DNA of 11,875 nucleotides from Sulfurimonas sp. (GTDB lineage: Bacteria; Campylobacterota; Campylobacteria; Campylobacterales; Sulfurimonadaceae), in contig JALUZQ010000059.1 of assembly GCA_027011725.1 (NCBI GenBank), positions 1 through 11,875 of the forward strand, in the 5' to 3' direction. The translations under genes and the position numbers were made by a program. This document shows positions 1-6,407 of this stretch, in pieces; positions within the stretch are counted from its first letter, which is position 1, and every line of letters starts with the position of its first letter. Below the pieces are notes generated by a model. It ran no database searches. It saw only the letters and a list, made by a program, of their open reading frames with translations, and was not told the origin of the DNA.

Positions 1-435
1 GAGCACTACTTTCACAAGGTTTGGATCGGTTGCTGCTTCTGCGTTTATAGAGTTATAGCAGCTTCCCATAATGAAATCTCTTTGCTGCGTTTGGAGCGTT
101 CTTAGTTTACTCATAAGTGCTTCGACAACATCAGGCTCAATAAATGGCTCATCTGCTTGAACATTGATGATAAGCTCATCGTCAGGCAGGTTAAGCAGTG
201 AAGCACATTCATAGATACGGTCTGTTCCGCTTTTGTGTGTTGTGGAAGTTAGCATCGCATCAACGCCATACTCTTTACATTTTTTAATGATACTCTCATC
301 ATCGGCCGCAACGACAACTCTATCTAAATGTGCAACTCTTTTTGCAGTACGTACAACCATAGGAAGTCCGTCAATTTCGGCGAGTACCTTTTGTGGAAAA
401 CGAGTCGATGCTAAACGTGCTGGAATGATAATCAT
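1..435 (-). CDS. kdsB: 3-deoxy-manno-octulosonate cytidylyltransferase (CMP-KDO synthetase), C-terminus cut by window edge
   Basis: KdsB joins CTP and KDO to make CMP-KDO, the donor for the inner core of lipopolysaccharide; the enzyme is cytosolic. The reverse-strand translation starts MIIIPARLASTRFPQKVL, the nucleotide-binding signature of the family (IPAR.ASTR.P.K). It continues with a THKSGTDRIYE segment (family H.SGT.R) and VQADEPFIEP near residue 92, equivalent to the family VQGDEP with Ala for Gly. The 145 visible residues are a little over half of the usual 240-250; the rest lies to the left of the window. The ATG at 435 is chosen because the signature must begin within a few residues of the start, and an AAAGG (complement of 446-450) lies 10 bases upstream. 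It is divergent from the operon starting at 492. A related CMP-sialic-acid-type transferase is much less likely, given the exact N-terminal motif. Confidence 0.95.
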   Translation of the reverse strand, partial: MIIIPARLASTRFPQKVLAEIDGLPMVVRTAKRVAHLDRVVVAADDESIIKKCKEYGVDAMLTSTTHKSGTDRIYECASLLNLPDDELIINVQADEPFIEPDVVEALMSKLRTLQTQQRDFIMGSCYNSINAEAATDPNLVKVVL

Positions 436-454
436 TGTAAATAAGCCTTTATGA

Positions 455-472
455 TATAATTGCGATATTATA
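455..472. promoter_or_regulatory. Face-to-face -10 boxes for kdsB and the 492 operon
   Basis: On the plus strand TATAAT lies at 455-460. On the minus strand a perfect TATAAT occupies 472-467 (plus strand ATTATA). Together they form TATAAT-6 bases-ATTATA, an exact inverted repeat. Transcription from the plus box should start near 467 and from the minus box near 460, giving each divergent gene a leader of about 25 bases. No convincing -35 box is visible for either, as is usual for sigma-70 promoters in Campylobacterota. With 17-base spacing, each -35 position would fall over the start codon of the opposite gene. The boxes are seen in the sequence; their activity is inferred. Confidence 0.6.
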
Positions 473-491
473 ACCCAAGGGACTTTAATTA

Positions 492-1187
492 ATGCTTCTT
501 TATCAGCCGCAATCTGGCTACTGTTACAACAGTGATTCTATTTTTCTTTATGATTTTATTAACCATTTTCAGCCTAAGGGAAAAATTTTGGATGTTGGAG
601 CAGGGTGCGGTGTTGTCGGGCTTTTAGTGGCACGTGATAACAAAAAAGTAGAGTTAGAAGCTGTGGAAAAACAGGCTGCGTTTAGAGAGTATGCCAAAGT
701 AAACGCAAGGGTCAACAATATTGAGTATATGCTTCATGAGGGAGACTTTTTAGAGCTGCAAAGTGATGAAAAGTATGACTATATCATTTCAAATCCTCCT
801 TTTTATCCTGCAGGAGTGCAAAAGAGTGAAGATGAGATGCTTTTTCATGCAAGATATAATGTAAACTTGCCCTTAGAGCCGTTTTTTAAAAAGGTCTCAC
901 AGCTTTTAAAGCCTCGTTCTCATTTTATATTTTGCTACGACGCGACACAGTTTGCTTTGGTGTGCGAAGCGTTGGCAAAGGTTAAAATGCGAGTTGTCGA
1001 TGCACAGTTTGTCCATCCCAAGAGTGACAGAGCTGCTTCGTTGGTGATGGTGCATGCACGAAACGGCTCAAAGTCCATGATGAAAGTCTGGCCGCCATTT
1101 ATCAGTTTTGAGGGGAATGAACCTTCACAAAAAGTTCAAGAGTTATACAAAAAAGCCAATACACAGAGTATAAAATGTCAAATATAA
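492..1187 (+). CDS. TrmN6/YfiC-like adenine-N6 methyltransferase, probably acting on tRNA
   Basis: A 231-residue class I SAM-dependent methyltransferase. The start resembles the TrmN6 (YfiC, COG4123) family: QPQSGYCYNSDSIFLYDF matches the family pattern QP..GYR.S.DS..L..F. Motif I, LDVGAGCG, at residues 33-40 binds SAM, and NPPFY at 101-105 is the catalytic NPPF/Y motif of adenine-N6 methyltransferases. In E. coli the family member methylates A37 of tRNA1-Val; the target here is inferred. The length is close to that of E. coli YfiC (about 245). The ATG at 492 has an AAGGGA at 477-482, nine bases upstream. It is the first gene of the operon and overlaps the next gene by 13 bases. The C-terminus after about residue 195 looks lineage-specific. 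A PrmC-like protein methyltransferase is less likely because the motif is NPPF rather than NPPY. Confidence 0.8.
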   Translation: MLLYQPQSGYCYNSDSIFLYDFINHFQPKGKILDVGAGCGVVGLLVARDNKKVELEAVEKQAAFREYAKVNARVNNIEYMLHEGDFLELQSDEKYDYIISNPPFYPAGVQKSEDEMLFHARYNVNLPLEPFFKKVSQLLKPRSHFIFCYDATQFALVCEALAKVKMRVVDAQFVHPKSDRAASLVMVHARNGSKSMMKVWPPFISFEGNEPSQKVQELYKKANTQSIKCQI

Positions 1188-1555
1188 TAAAAAAAGAGGG
1201 ATACCCTTACGCTTTTAATGCTGATGCTTGTGCAACCTGTGAAGGGCGCTGCTGTACGGGAGAGAGTGGATATATTTATGTTACAAAAAATGAAATAGAG
1301 AAGATTGCTGAGTTGCTTGGGTTAGAGGTTAACGAATTCAGAGTAAAATACCTTTTTCAAAAAGGGTATAAGTTCTCTATAAAAGAACAAAAATTTGGCG
1401 ACTCGTATGAATGTATATTTTACGATAGAGAAACAAATGGATGTAAAATATATATGGCAAGACCGTCGCAGTGTAAAACGTTTCCATTTTGGGACTATTT
1501 TAAAACGAGAGTGGATGAACTCAAAGATGAGTGTCCGGGGATTATTGATGATTAA
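1175..1555 (+). CDS. YkgJ-type cysteine-cluster protein (UPF0153/CxxCxxCC family)
   Basis: A 126-residue protein with eight cysteines, at residues 19, 22, 26, 27, 80, 90, 100 and 120. The N-terminal C-x2-C-x3-C-C (CATCEGRCC) and the later GCKIYMARPSQCKTFPFW block are hallmarks of the YkgJ/CxxCxxCC family, thought to bind zinc or an Fe-S cluster. No enzymatic activity is firmly established for the family, so no function is assigned. There is no signal peptide, so it should be cytosolic. The ATG at 1175 lies inside the end of the methyltransferase gene (13-base overlap) and no strong ribosome binding site is visible, which suggests translational coupling. Its stop overlaps the start of the next gene by eight bases. 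The family assignment is firm and the role is unknown. Confidence 0.85.
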   Translation: MSNIIKKEGYPYAFNADACATCEGRCCTGESGYIYVTKNEIEKIAELLGLEVNEFRVKYLFQKGYKFSIKEQKFGDSYECIFYDRETNGCKIYMARPSQCKTFPFWDYFKTRVDELKDECPGIIDD

Positions 1556-2840
1556 AATTATTACAGCTTTATTGGTGTCACTCTTGTTTATTTCGTGTTC
1601 TGCACATAGAGCTGCACCAAAACCAAGCGAGAAAGCTTTTGAGGGTGAGGATGTCTACATTATGTTCGCTTTGCGAGCAGAGCAGTTGAAAGACTACAAA
1701 AGTGCAGCTGCTCTTTTTGAGAAGCTCTATGATAAGGCTGAGAAAAAAGAGTACTTGTACCGTTCGCTCAAAGATGCTTTGTATGCAAAAGAGTATGAGT
1801 ATGTGATACAAAGAGTAGATACACTGATAGAGGGTTCTTTTGATGATGCAAAACTTGTGCGTTACAAGGTGATGGCACTTGTAGCCCTTGGAAAACTCGA
1901 TGCAGCCAAAGCACTTGCAATGGATTTGGCAGATAAAACACAAAATGCAGATGACTATCTTTTAGCAAGTGATGTTTTGATAAAGAAAAAAGAGTTCGAT
2001 CTTGCACTCAAGTATCTCAACAGTGCCTATGTACAAAACTATAATGAGAAAATTCTCGACAAGATGGCGATCATCCTCTATGTTAATTTAGATAGAAAAA
2101 AAGATGCCATAGCTTACCTTGAAACACATAGCCGTATCAATGGCTGTTCTAAACTTATATGTAACAGGCTTGCAGGTTTTTATAGTCGTGAAAATAATAT
2201 AGATGGGTTGCTCTCTGTCTATAAACGTCTCTATAACATAGATAAAGATGAAAATATTGCACAAAAGATTATTCAGATATATGCTTACAAACGAGACTAT
2301 GTGCAGCTTATAAACTTTCTTGAAGAGAGTGGTGCAGATGATGATGTGCTGCTTCAGCTCTATATTACAGGCAAAAACTATGAGAAAGCATATAAACTTG
2401 CACAGAAGCTTTATGATAAAACTGGAGATGTGAAGTATCTCGGACAAAATGCCATTTATGAGTATGAGAGTCATCTCAAAGAGATCTCTACAAAAACACT
2501 CCATGATGTTGTTCAAAAACTTGAAGAGGTTGTCGCGCAAACACATGACCCGCTGTATGAGAACTATCTTGGCTATATTTTGATAGACCATGAAGTAGAT
2601 GTGAAAAAAGGGATCAAACACATTCAAAACGTACTCAAAAATAATCCGGAATCTGCCTACTATCTTGACTCTTTGGCATGGGGATACTACAAACTTGGTG
2701 AGTGTAAGAAAGCGAAGAAGCTTTTTGACAAGATTGTCACGATGGAAGGCGGCGATAATGAAGAGGTCGTTAAACATGTAAACGCAGTTAAAGCCTGCGT
2801 ACAAAAATCTCATAAAAACACAAAGGTAAAAACAAAGTAA
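1548..2840 (+). CDS. TPR-repeat lipoprotein
   Basis: A 430-residue protein that starts [17 protein letters not shown]: a short basic N-terminus, a hydrophobic stretch and a lipobox-like LFISC with Cys17 as the probable lipidated residue. It should sit in the periplasm, anchored to a membrane. The rest is rich in helical pairs typical of tetratricopeptide repeats, for example around residues 46-62, 118-130, 146-162, 275-291 and most clearly 335-396 ([11 protein letters not shown], then [21 protein letters not shown]). TPR proteins usually act as scaffolds; the partner is unknown. An in-frame start at 1395 is possible but would remove the signal peptide from the N-terminus and overlap the upstream gene by about 160 bases, so 1548 is preferred. 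GGGGA at 1537-1541 could be the ribosome binding site. The C-terminal tail is lysine-rich. Confidence 0.85.
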   Translation: MIKIITALLVSLLFISCSAHRAAPKPSEKAFEGEDVYIMFALRAEQLKDYKSAAALFEKLYDKAEKKEYLYRSLKDALYAKEYEYVIQRVDTLIEGSFDDAKLVRYKVMALVALGKLDAAKALAMDLADKTQNADDYLLASDVLIKKKEFDLALKYLNSAYVQNYNEKILDKMAIILYVNLDRKKDAIAYLETHSRINGCSKLICNRLAGFYSRENNIDGLLSVYKRLYNIDKDENIAQKIIQIYAYKRDYVQLINFLEESGADDDVLLQLYITGKNYEKAYKLAQKLYDKTGDVKYLGQNAIYEYESHLKEISTKTLHDVVQKLEEVVAQTHDPLYENYLGYILIDHEVDVKKGIKHIQNVLKNNPESAYYLDSLAWGYYKLGECKKAKKLFDKIVTMEGGDNEEVVKHVNAVKACVQKSHKNTKVKTK

Positions 2841-3631
2841 TGATTTTAGATGATATTATAAAAAAGACAAAAGAGGATTTGGTAAAGCGGGAAAAAGAGT
2901 TTTCGCTTGATTGGCTTGGTCGCTCCTTAGCGTTTAATGCACGACAGCCGCGTGATGTAGTGCCTTACCTCAAAGCAACTGAGGAAGATCCATACCGTAT
3001 CATATCTGAAGTAAAAAAAGCTTCTCCTTCAAAGGGTGTCATTCGTGAAGATTTTGATCCTTTAGCGATTGCGCAGAGTTATGAAAGAGGTGGTGCGAGT
3101 GCTATTTCTGTATTGACTGAGCCACACTTCTTTCAAGGCTCTTTGGATTATCTCGCAGGTATTCGCAGATATGTCGGTATTCCGCTATTGCGAAAAGACT
3201 TCATCATTTCAAAGTATCAGATACTCGAAGCACTTGTTTTTGGTGCTGATTTTATTTTGCTTATTGCTGCAGCGCTGAGTAAAAGTGAACTCAAAGAGTT
3301 GCTAAACTATACAAGACACTTAGGCATGGAAGCACTTGTTGAGGTGCACGATAAAAAAGATCTTGTCAAAGCTATTTATGCGGGTGCGGACATCATTGGT
3401 ATAAATCATAGGAACTTGCAAACATTTGAGATGAATATGAATCTCTCGTATGAGCTTATTCCTCTCATTCCAAATGGAAAGATCATTGTGGCAGAGAGCG
3501 GTATTTATGAACATGGTCAGCTTGAAGATCTGAGTAAAGCGGGTGTTGATGCCTTTTTGGTGGGAGAGTCTTTGATGCGTCAAGATGATGAAGAGGCTGC
3601 TCTGAAAAAATTAAAATATGGAGAAGTGTAA
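2840..3631 (+). CDS. trpC: Indole-3-glycerol phosphate synthase
   Basis: TrpC closes the indole ring: it converts carboxyphenylamino-deoxyribulose phosphate to indole-3-glycerol phosphate, with loss of CO2 and water, in tryptophan synthesis. The 263 residues form one TIM barrel, with no TrpF fusion. Conserved active-site residues are visible: [11 protein letters not shown] with Glu57 and Lys59, LLRKDF with the catalytic Lys119, LVEVH with Glu168, GINHRNL with Asn189, VAESGI with Glu219-Ser220, and the phosphate-binding FLVGESLMR near 239-247. The ATG shares one base with the preceding TAA (TAATG), which points to coupled translation. No other trp gene is in the window, so this trpC is separated from the rest of the pathway. 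It sits among genes of unrelated function, including dapE and ridA. Confidence 0.97.
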   Translation: MILDDIIKKTKEDLVKREKEFSLDWLGRSLAFNARQPRDVVPYLKATEEDPYRIISEVKKASPSKGVIREDFDPLAIAQSYERGGASAISVLTEPHFFQGSLDYLAGIRRYVGIPLLRKDFIISKYQILEALVFGADFILLIAAALSKSELKELLNYTRHLGMEALVEVHDKKDLVKAIYAGADIIGINHRNLQTFEMNMNLSYELIPLIPNGKIIVAESGIYEHGQLEDLSKAGVDAFLVGESLMRQDDEEAALKKLKYGEV

Positions 3632-3972
3632 TGAAAAAGATACTACTACTTGGTGTCGTTGCCGGTTTGCTTTTAAGTGGATGTACGCAAGAGACACAAA
3701 ATAAGATAGGACGTTCAATTCAGAACTGGACAGGAACAAACGGAGTACTTGATATTTATATGGGTGGTAAACTCACACAACGCTTTATTAAAATCGATAA
3801 GCTTACAACTGCTACAAGTACAGACGGTTCTATTTCGAGAAATTACAGATACGGGTATGGATACCTGGATTTGAATCAAAACTACATTGTGGATCAAGGT
3901 GAGAAGAAACTTTACTTTGAAGTAAGTAACTACTCTACACCTTATGTTTTCTATGAAAACCCTGCGAGATAA
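3631..3972 (+). CDS. Small hypothetical lipoprotein
   Basis: A 113-residue protein whose start, [18 protein letters not shown], is a textbook lipoprotein signal peptide with lipobox LSGC and Cys18 as the lipidated residue. The mature part is hydrophilic and rich in aromatic residues (NYRYGYGYLDLNQNY at about 71-85, KLYFEVSNYSTPYVFYEN at about 93-110), consistent with a small beta-rich fold. I do not recognise a family, and it should be read as a conserved-type hypothetical. The ATG overlaps the trpC stop by one base, and GGAG at 3620-3623 is a good ribosome binding site. A three-base gap separates it from dapE. The lipid anchor is well supported; the function is not known. Confidence 0.8.
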   Translation: MKKILLLGVVAGLLLSGCTQETQNKIGRSIQNWTGTNGVLDIYMGGKLTQRFIKIDKLTTATSTDGSISRNYRYGYGYLDLNQNYIVDQGEKKLYFEVSNYSTPYVFYENPAR

Positions 3973-3975
3973 GTT

Positions 3976-5073
3976 GTGCAACTCTTAGAACTTTTTAAGT
4001 ATCTTATCAACTCCAAGAGTGAAACACCCGATGATGGTGGAATACTTAACTTTATAGAAGATTATCTGGAAGGCTTCACCGCTGTTCGCATAGATGTAGA
4101 AGATGTAAAAAATCTTTTCATTTACAAAAAATTCGGTGAAGGTGAACATTTATGCTTTGCAGGACATGTTGATGTTGTTCCTGCGGGAGATGACTGGACG
4201 AGTGATCCTTATGAAGCGACCGAAAAAGAGGGCTACATTTATGGACGTGGTACGCAAGATATGAAAAGCGGTGTCGCTGCGTTTACACAGGCAGTAAAAA
4301 ATGCCACTGCGTTTAGTGGAACACTCTCTTTACTGTTAACCTCTGATGAAGAGGGTGATGCCATAAACGGAACTGTAAAAGTTCTTCAATACCTTAAAGA
4401 AAAAGAGATGCTTCCTGATGTCTGCGTGGTTGCAGAGCCTACTTGTGAAGAGCAATTTGGTGATGCCATCAAAGTAGGGCGTCGTGGTTCTATAAACGGA
4501 TATATTACGCTCAAAGGCAAACAGGGTCACGCTGCATACCCTGAAAAAGCGATCAACCCCATTCATCAGATAGCACAGGTGCTTGGAAATATGGCGGGAA
4601 TTGACCTTGATAATGGTGATGAACATTTTGCTCCTTCGAAGTTTGTCATAACAGACATTCGCTCAGGAATGCAGGTAACAAATGTAACACCAAATGAGCT
4701 TAAGATGATGTTTAATGTACGAAACAATACAAAAACAACACAAAAAGAGGTTCGAGCATTTGTAGAGAAGTATTTAAAAGATTTTGACTATGAGCTGCGT
4801 TTGACACAGGGTTCTTACCCATTTAAAACAGATACTAATACAAAACTTGTCAGAAATATAGATGCAGCCATTGAAAAAGTGACAAAAATAGCACCAAAAC
4901 ACTCAACAGCAGGTGGAACCAGTGATGCTCGCTTTATCGCTGCGTTTGGAGTGGATGTGATAGAGTTCGGTGTAAAAAATGACACCATTCACTCAGTCAA
5001 CGAACGCACAACACCCGAAGAAGTGCAAGGTTTGTATGAAGTCTTTGCAACGCTCATAGAAGATTGGAAGTAG
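3976..5073 (+). CDS. dapE: Succinyl-diaminopimelate desuccinylase
   Basis: DapE removes succinate from N-succinyl-LL-diaminopimelate, feeding lysine and peptidoglycan synthesis. The 365-residue protein is an M20-family dinuclear zinc hydrolase. Family residues are in place: FAGHVDVVP with His64 and Asp66, YGRGTQDMKSG with bridging Asp95, TSDEEGD with catalytic Glu125 and ligand Glu126, AEPT with Glu154, and IHSVNE with His339. The dimerisation lid lies roughly between residues 168 and 280 (GRRGSINGYITLKGKQGHAAYP at its start). STAGGTSDARF at about 311-321 is typical of DapE rather than ArgE. The start is GTG at 3976, three bases after the lipoprotein stop, and the ribosome binding site is weak (AGATAAG), so coupling is likely. 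The usual length for DapE is about 375. Confidence 0.93.
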   Translation: MQLLELFKYLINSKSETPDDGGILNFIEDYLEGFTAVRIDVEDVKNLFIYKKFGEGEHLCFAGHVDVVPAGDDWTSDPYEATEKEGYIYGRGTQDMKSGVAAFTQAVKNATAFSGTLSLLLTSDEEGDAINGTVKVLQYLKEKEMLPDVCVVAEPTCEEQFGDAIKVGRRGSINGYITLKGKQGHAAYPEKAINPIHQIAQVLGNMAGIDLDNGDEHFAPSKFVITDIRSGMQVTNVTPNELKMMFNVRNNTKTTQKEVRAFVEKYLKDFDYELRLTQGSYPFKTDTNTKLVRNIDAAIEKVTKIAPKHSTAGGTSDARFIAAFGVDVIEFGVKNDTIHSVNERTTPEEVQGLYEVFATLIEDWK

Positions 5074-5075
5074 TG

Positions 5076-5486
5076 ATGAAAACATTTTTACTATTATTGA
5101 GTTTTGTGCTTTCTTTAAACGCAGTGGAACTTGGTTGGTCACATAACTACCAAAAAGGGTTGCAAGAGGCGAAAAAAGAGCATAAATTGGTCTATGTGCT
5201 TATAACATCCGATCATTGTGGGTGGTGTAGGAAGTTTGAACGTACAACTTTGCAAAATAAAGCTATTAAAGAGCGACTCAAACGAGAGTTTATCACAATT
5301 CATCTCTCCCGCGAGTGGGATGAAATCCCAGCTGCGTTTCAAACATCGCCAATTCCAAGACACTACTTTGTAGATGCAAAGGGAAACATTCTCTACTTAT
5401 CACTTGGGCATAGAGATGTAGAGATGTTTGACTCATTTATGGATAACGCACAAGAAAAAGACAAACTAAACAAGGAGAAAAAATGA
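5076..5486 (+). CDS. Exported thioredoxin-fold protein with CGWC motif
   Basis: A 136-residue protein: MKTFLLLLSFVLSLNA is a Sec signal peptide, with cleavage probable after Ala16. A thioredoxin-like domain of the thioredoxin_7/SoxW-like type follows. The redox motif CGWC is at residues 48-51 in the context SDHCGWCRKFE, and the SPIP segment at 91-94 probably supplies the cis-proline loop. It is likely a periplasmic thiol-disulfide protein; whether it reduces or oxidises its partner, and which partner, cannot be read from the sequence. A longer frame begins with TTG at 5064 inside dapE, but ATG 5076 places the signal peptide correctly and has GGAAG at 5066-5070 five bases upstream. The gap from dapE is two bases, and the gene overlaps ridA by ATGA. 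The C-terminal tail is highly charged (KDKLNKEKK). Confidence 0.85.
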   Translation: MKTFLLLLSFVLSLNAVELGWSHNYQKGLQEAKKEHKLVYVLITSDHCGWCRKFERTTLQNKAIKERLKREFITIHLSREWDEIPAAFQTSPIPRHYFVDAKGNILYLSLGHRDVEMFDSFMDNAQEKDKLNKEKK

Positions 5487-5875
5487 AATTTGTACAAACA
5501 GAGAAAGCACCTTCAGCAATAGGACCCTATTCACAGGCAACTGTGTTTAATGGCATAGTCTATACATCAGGACAGATTGCACTCACCCCAGAGGGAAGTG
5601 ATGAACTATTACGTGAGAGCGTAGGCGTTCAGGCTGTAAGAGTTTTGGAAAATCTCAAAGCGGTGCTCGAAGAGGCTGGAAGTTCAATGGATAGTGTAAT
5701 AAAAACAACGATTTTCTTAGCAGATATGGATTCATTTGCAACAGTCAATGAAGTCTATGAAAAGGCTTTTGGAGAACATAAACCGGCTCGCTCAACTGTG
5801 GCTGTGAAAACTTTACCAAAAAATGCACTTGTTGAGATTGACGCTGTAGCCGTTGTAAATGATTACTCTTTTTAA
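5483..5875 (+). CDS. ridA: RidA family reactive imine/enamine deaminase
   Basis: RidA hydrolyses reactive enamines and imines (such as 2-aminoacrylate) released by PLP enzymes, protecting cell enzymes from damage. The 130-residue length matches the YjgF/YER057c/UK114 family. The family signature is complete: APSAIGPYSQA at residues 9-19, YTSGQI at 27-32, and PARSTVAVKTLPKNALVEIDAVA at 101-123, which holds Arg103 (binds the carboxylate; Arg105 in E. coli) and Glu118 (Glu120). These residues mark a true RidA rather than a Rid2-7 paralogue. AAGGAG at 5472-5477, five bases before the ATG, is the best ribosome binding site of the operon, so this last gene may be translated strongly. It overlaps the thioredoxin-fold gene by four bases. 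No clear terminator follows. Confidence 0.95.
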   Translation: MKFVQTEKAPSAIGPYSQATVFNGIVYTSGQIALTPEGSDELLRESVGVQAVRVLENLKAVLEEAGSSMDSVIKTTIFLADMDSFATVNEVYEKAFGEHKPARSTVAVKTLPKNALVEIDAVAVVNDYSF

Positions 5876-5925
5876 AAGATATTGTAATTACTTAAAGATT
5901 AAACATAAATTAAAGCTTAGTTAGG

Positions 5926-5931
5926 TACAAT
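5926..5931 (+). promoter_or_regulatory. Probable -10 box of the rplU-rpmA transcript
   Basis: TACAAT at 5926-5931 within TTAGGTACAATTCC is a good match to a sigma-70 -10 box. It lies 48 bases before the rplU start, in an AT-rich spacer after ridA. No -35 box stands out, as is common in this phylum. Transcription would begin near 5938, leaving a leader of about 42 bases. Confidence 0.5.
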
Positions 5932-5941
5932 TCCGAACTTT

Positions 5942-5972
5942 TTGTAGAAATACAACCTAAAAATATTTAAGG
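5942..5972 (+). promoter_or_regulatory. rplU leader hairpin and weak structure over the ribosome binding site
   Basis: TTGTA (5942-5946) pairs with TACAA (5951-5955) around a GAAA tetraloop. Directly after it, CCTAAA (5956-5961) can pair, with one bulged base, with TTTAAGG (5966-5972), which contains the AAGG ribosome binding site. The first hairpin is perfect but short. The second is weak and is listed because a strong, perfect version of the same pairing occurs before rpmA. Regulation of L21/L27 by such leaders is an inference here. Confidence 0.35.
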
Positions 5973-5979
5973 ACCATAG

Positions 5980-6288
5980 ATGTACGCAATTATTAAAAAT
6001 GGTGGTAAGCAGTATAAAGTTCAAGAGGGTGATGTATTATCTTTAGATAAAATGTCTCTTGAGCCAGAAGCTACTATCGAAATCAAAGAAGTTCTAGCAG
6101 TAAATGCTGGCGAACTTAAAATGGGAGCTCCATACGTAGATGGTGCTGTTGTTACTGCTGAAGTTATCAGCGAAGGTCGTGACAAGAAAGTTATCACTTT
6201 CAAGAAACGTCGTCGTAAAGACTCTAAAGTAAAACGTGGTTTTAGAAGAGATTATACTCGTGTTCGTATCACGAAAATAGCTGCATAA
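5980..6288 (+). CDS. rplU: 50S ribosomal protein L21
   Basis: L21 binds 23S rRNA and is one of the primary assembly proteins of the large subunit. The 102-residue protein opens with [20 protein letters not shown], the L21 signature, and ends in the basic block [27 protein letters not shown] typical of the family. Length is normal (E. coli 103). AAGGA at 5969-5973 lies seven bases (counting from 5973) before the ATG. It is followed by rpmA after an unusually long and structured 160-base spacer. Codon use is biased as expected for a highly expressed gene. Confidence 0.98.
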   Translation: MYAIIKNGGKQYKVQEGDVLSLDKMSLEPEATIEIKEVLAVNAGELKMGAPYVDGAVVTAEVISEGRDKKVITFKKRRRKDSKVKRGFRRDYTRVRITKIAA

Positions 6289-6315
6289 GTTATAAAATAA
6301 GTTTATTGACTAAAA

Positions 6316-6390
6316 GCGACTAGTCGCGCGAGCTTTCTGCTGAAGAAAACTTAGCGTTAGCGTAGCGAAAGGGACTTTGTTCCTTTCGCG
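6316..6390 (+). repeat. GC-rich palindromic intergenic element, REP-like
   Basis: This 75-base block is about 52 percent GC, well above its AT-rich flanks. In order it holds: a perfect 12-base palindrome, GCGACTAGTCGC (6316-6327); a hairpin AGCTTTCT/AGAAAACT with one mismatch and a five-base loop (6331-6351); three TAGCG units (6352-6356, 6358-6362, 6363-6367); and an 11-pair hairpin GCGAAAGGGAC/GTTCCTTTCGC with a TTT loop and one G-T pair (6365-6389). GTAG sits at 6362-6365, right at the base of the last hairpin, as in REP elements recognised by RAYT transposases. There is no T run after it, so a terminator is unlikely. The structure is seen; membership of a dispersed repeat family is inferred and needs other copies in the genome. 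Confidence 0.5.
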
Positions 6391-6407
6391 TAATAAAATA
6401 AATAAGA

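Noticed and set aside
233..454. Plus-strand open frame of 73 codons
   Set aside because: It is antisense to kdsB, whose conserved motifs fix the coding strand.
624..640. Possible parS site: CACGTG core in GTGGCACGTGATAAC
   Set aside because: Only the CACGTG core and part of one arm match the TGTTTCACGTGAAACA consensus, and it lies inside the methyltransferase gene. No good parS site is visible in the window.
1395..1547. In-frame N-terminal extension of the TPR lipoprotein gene, starting at ATG 1395
   Set aside because: It would overlap the YkgJ-family gene by about 160 bases in another frame, and the added 51 residues would bury the lipoprotein signal peptide that starts at 1548.
2088..2813. 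Long open frame (241 codons) on the minus strand
   Set aside because: It lies wholly antisense to the TPR lipoprotein gene, has no recognisable domain, and its composition (rich in Ile, Phe and Cys) is what the complement of an AT-rich lysine/glutamate-rich gene produces.
5064..5075. TTG start at 5064 or GTG at 5073 for the CGWC protein
   Set aside because: Both place extra residues before the lysine that opens the signal peptide, and they lie on or too close to the GGAAG ribosome binding site; ATG 5076 has correct spacing.
5860..5895. Imperfect repeat around the ridA stop (ATTAC...GTAAT with TCTTTT/AAAAGA inside)
   Set aside because: Pairing is AT-only, interrupted and lacks a clear T tract, so it is not a convincing terminator.
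6365..6400. Hairpin 6365-6389 read as a rho-independent terminator after rplU
   Set aside because: The stem is strong, but the following bases are GTAATAAAATAA with no T run, and it would cut rpmA from its only visible promoter.
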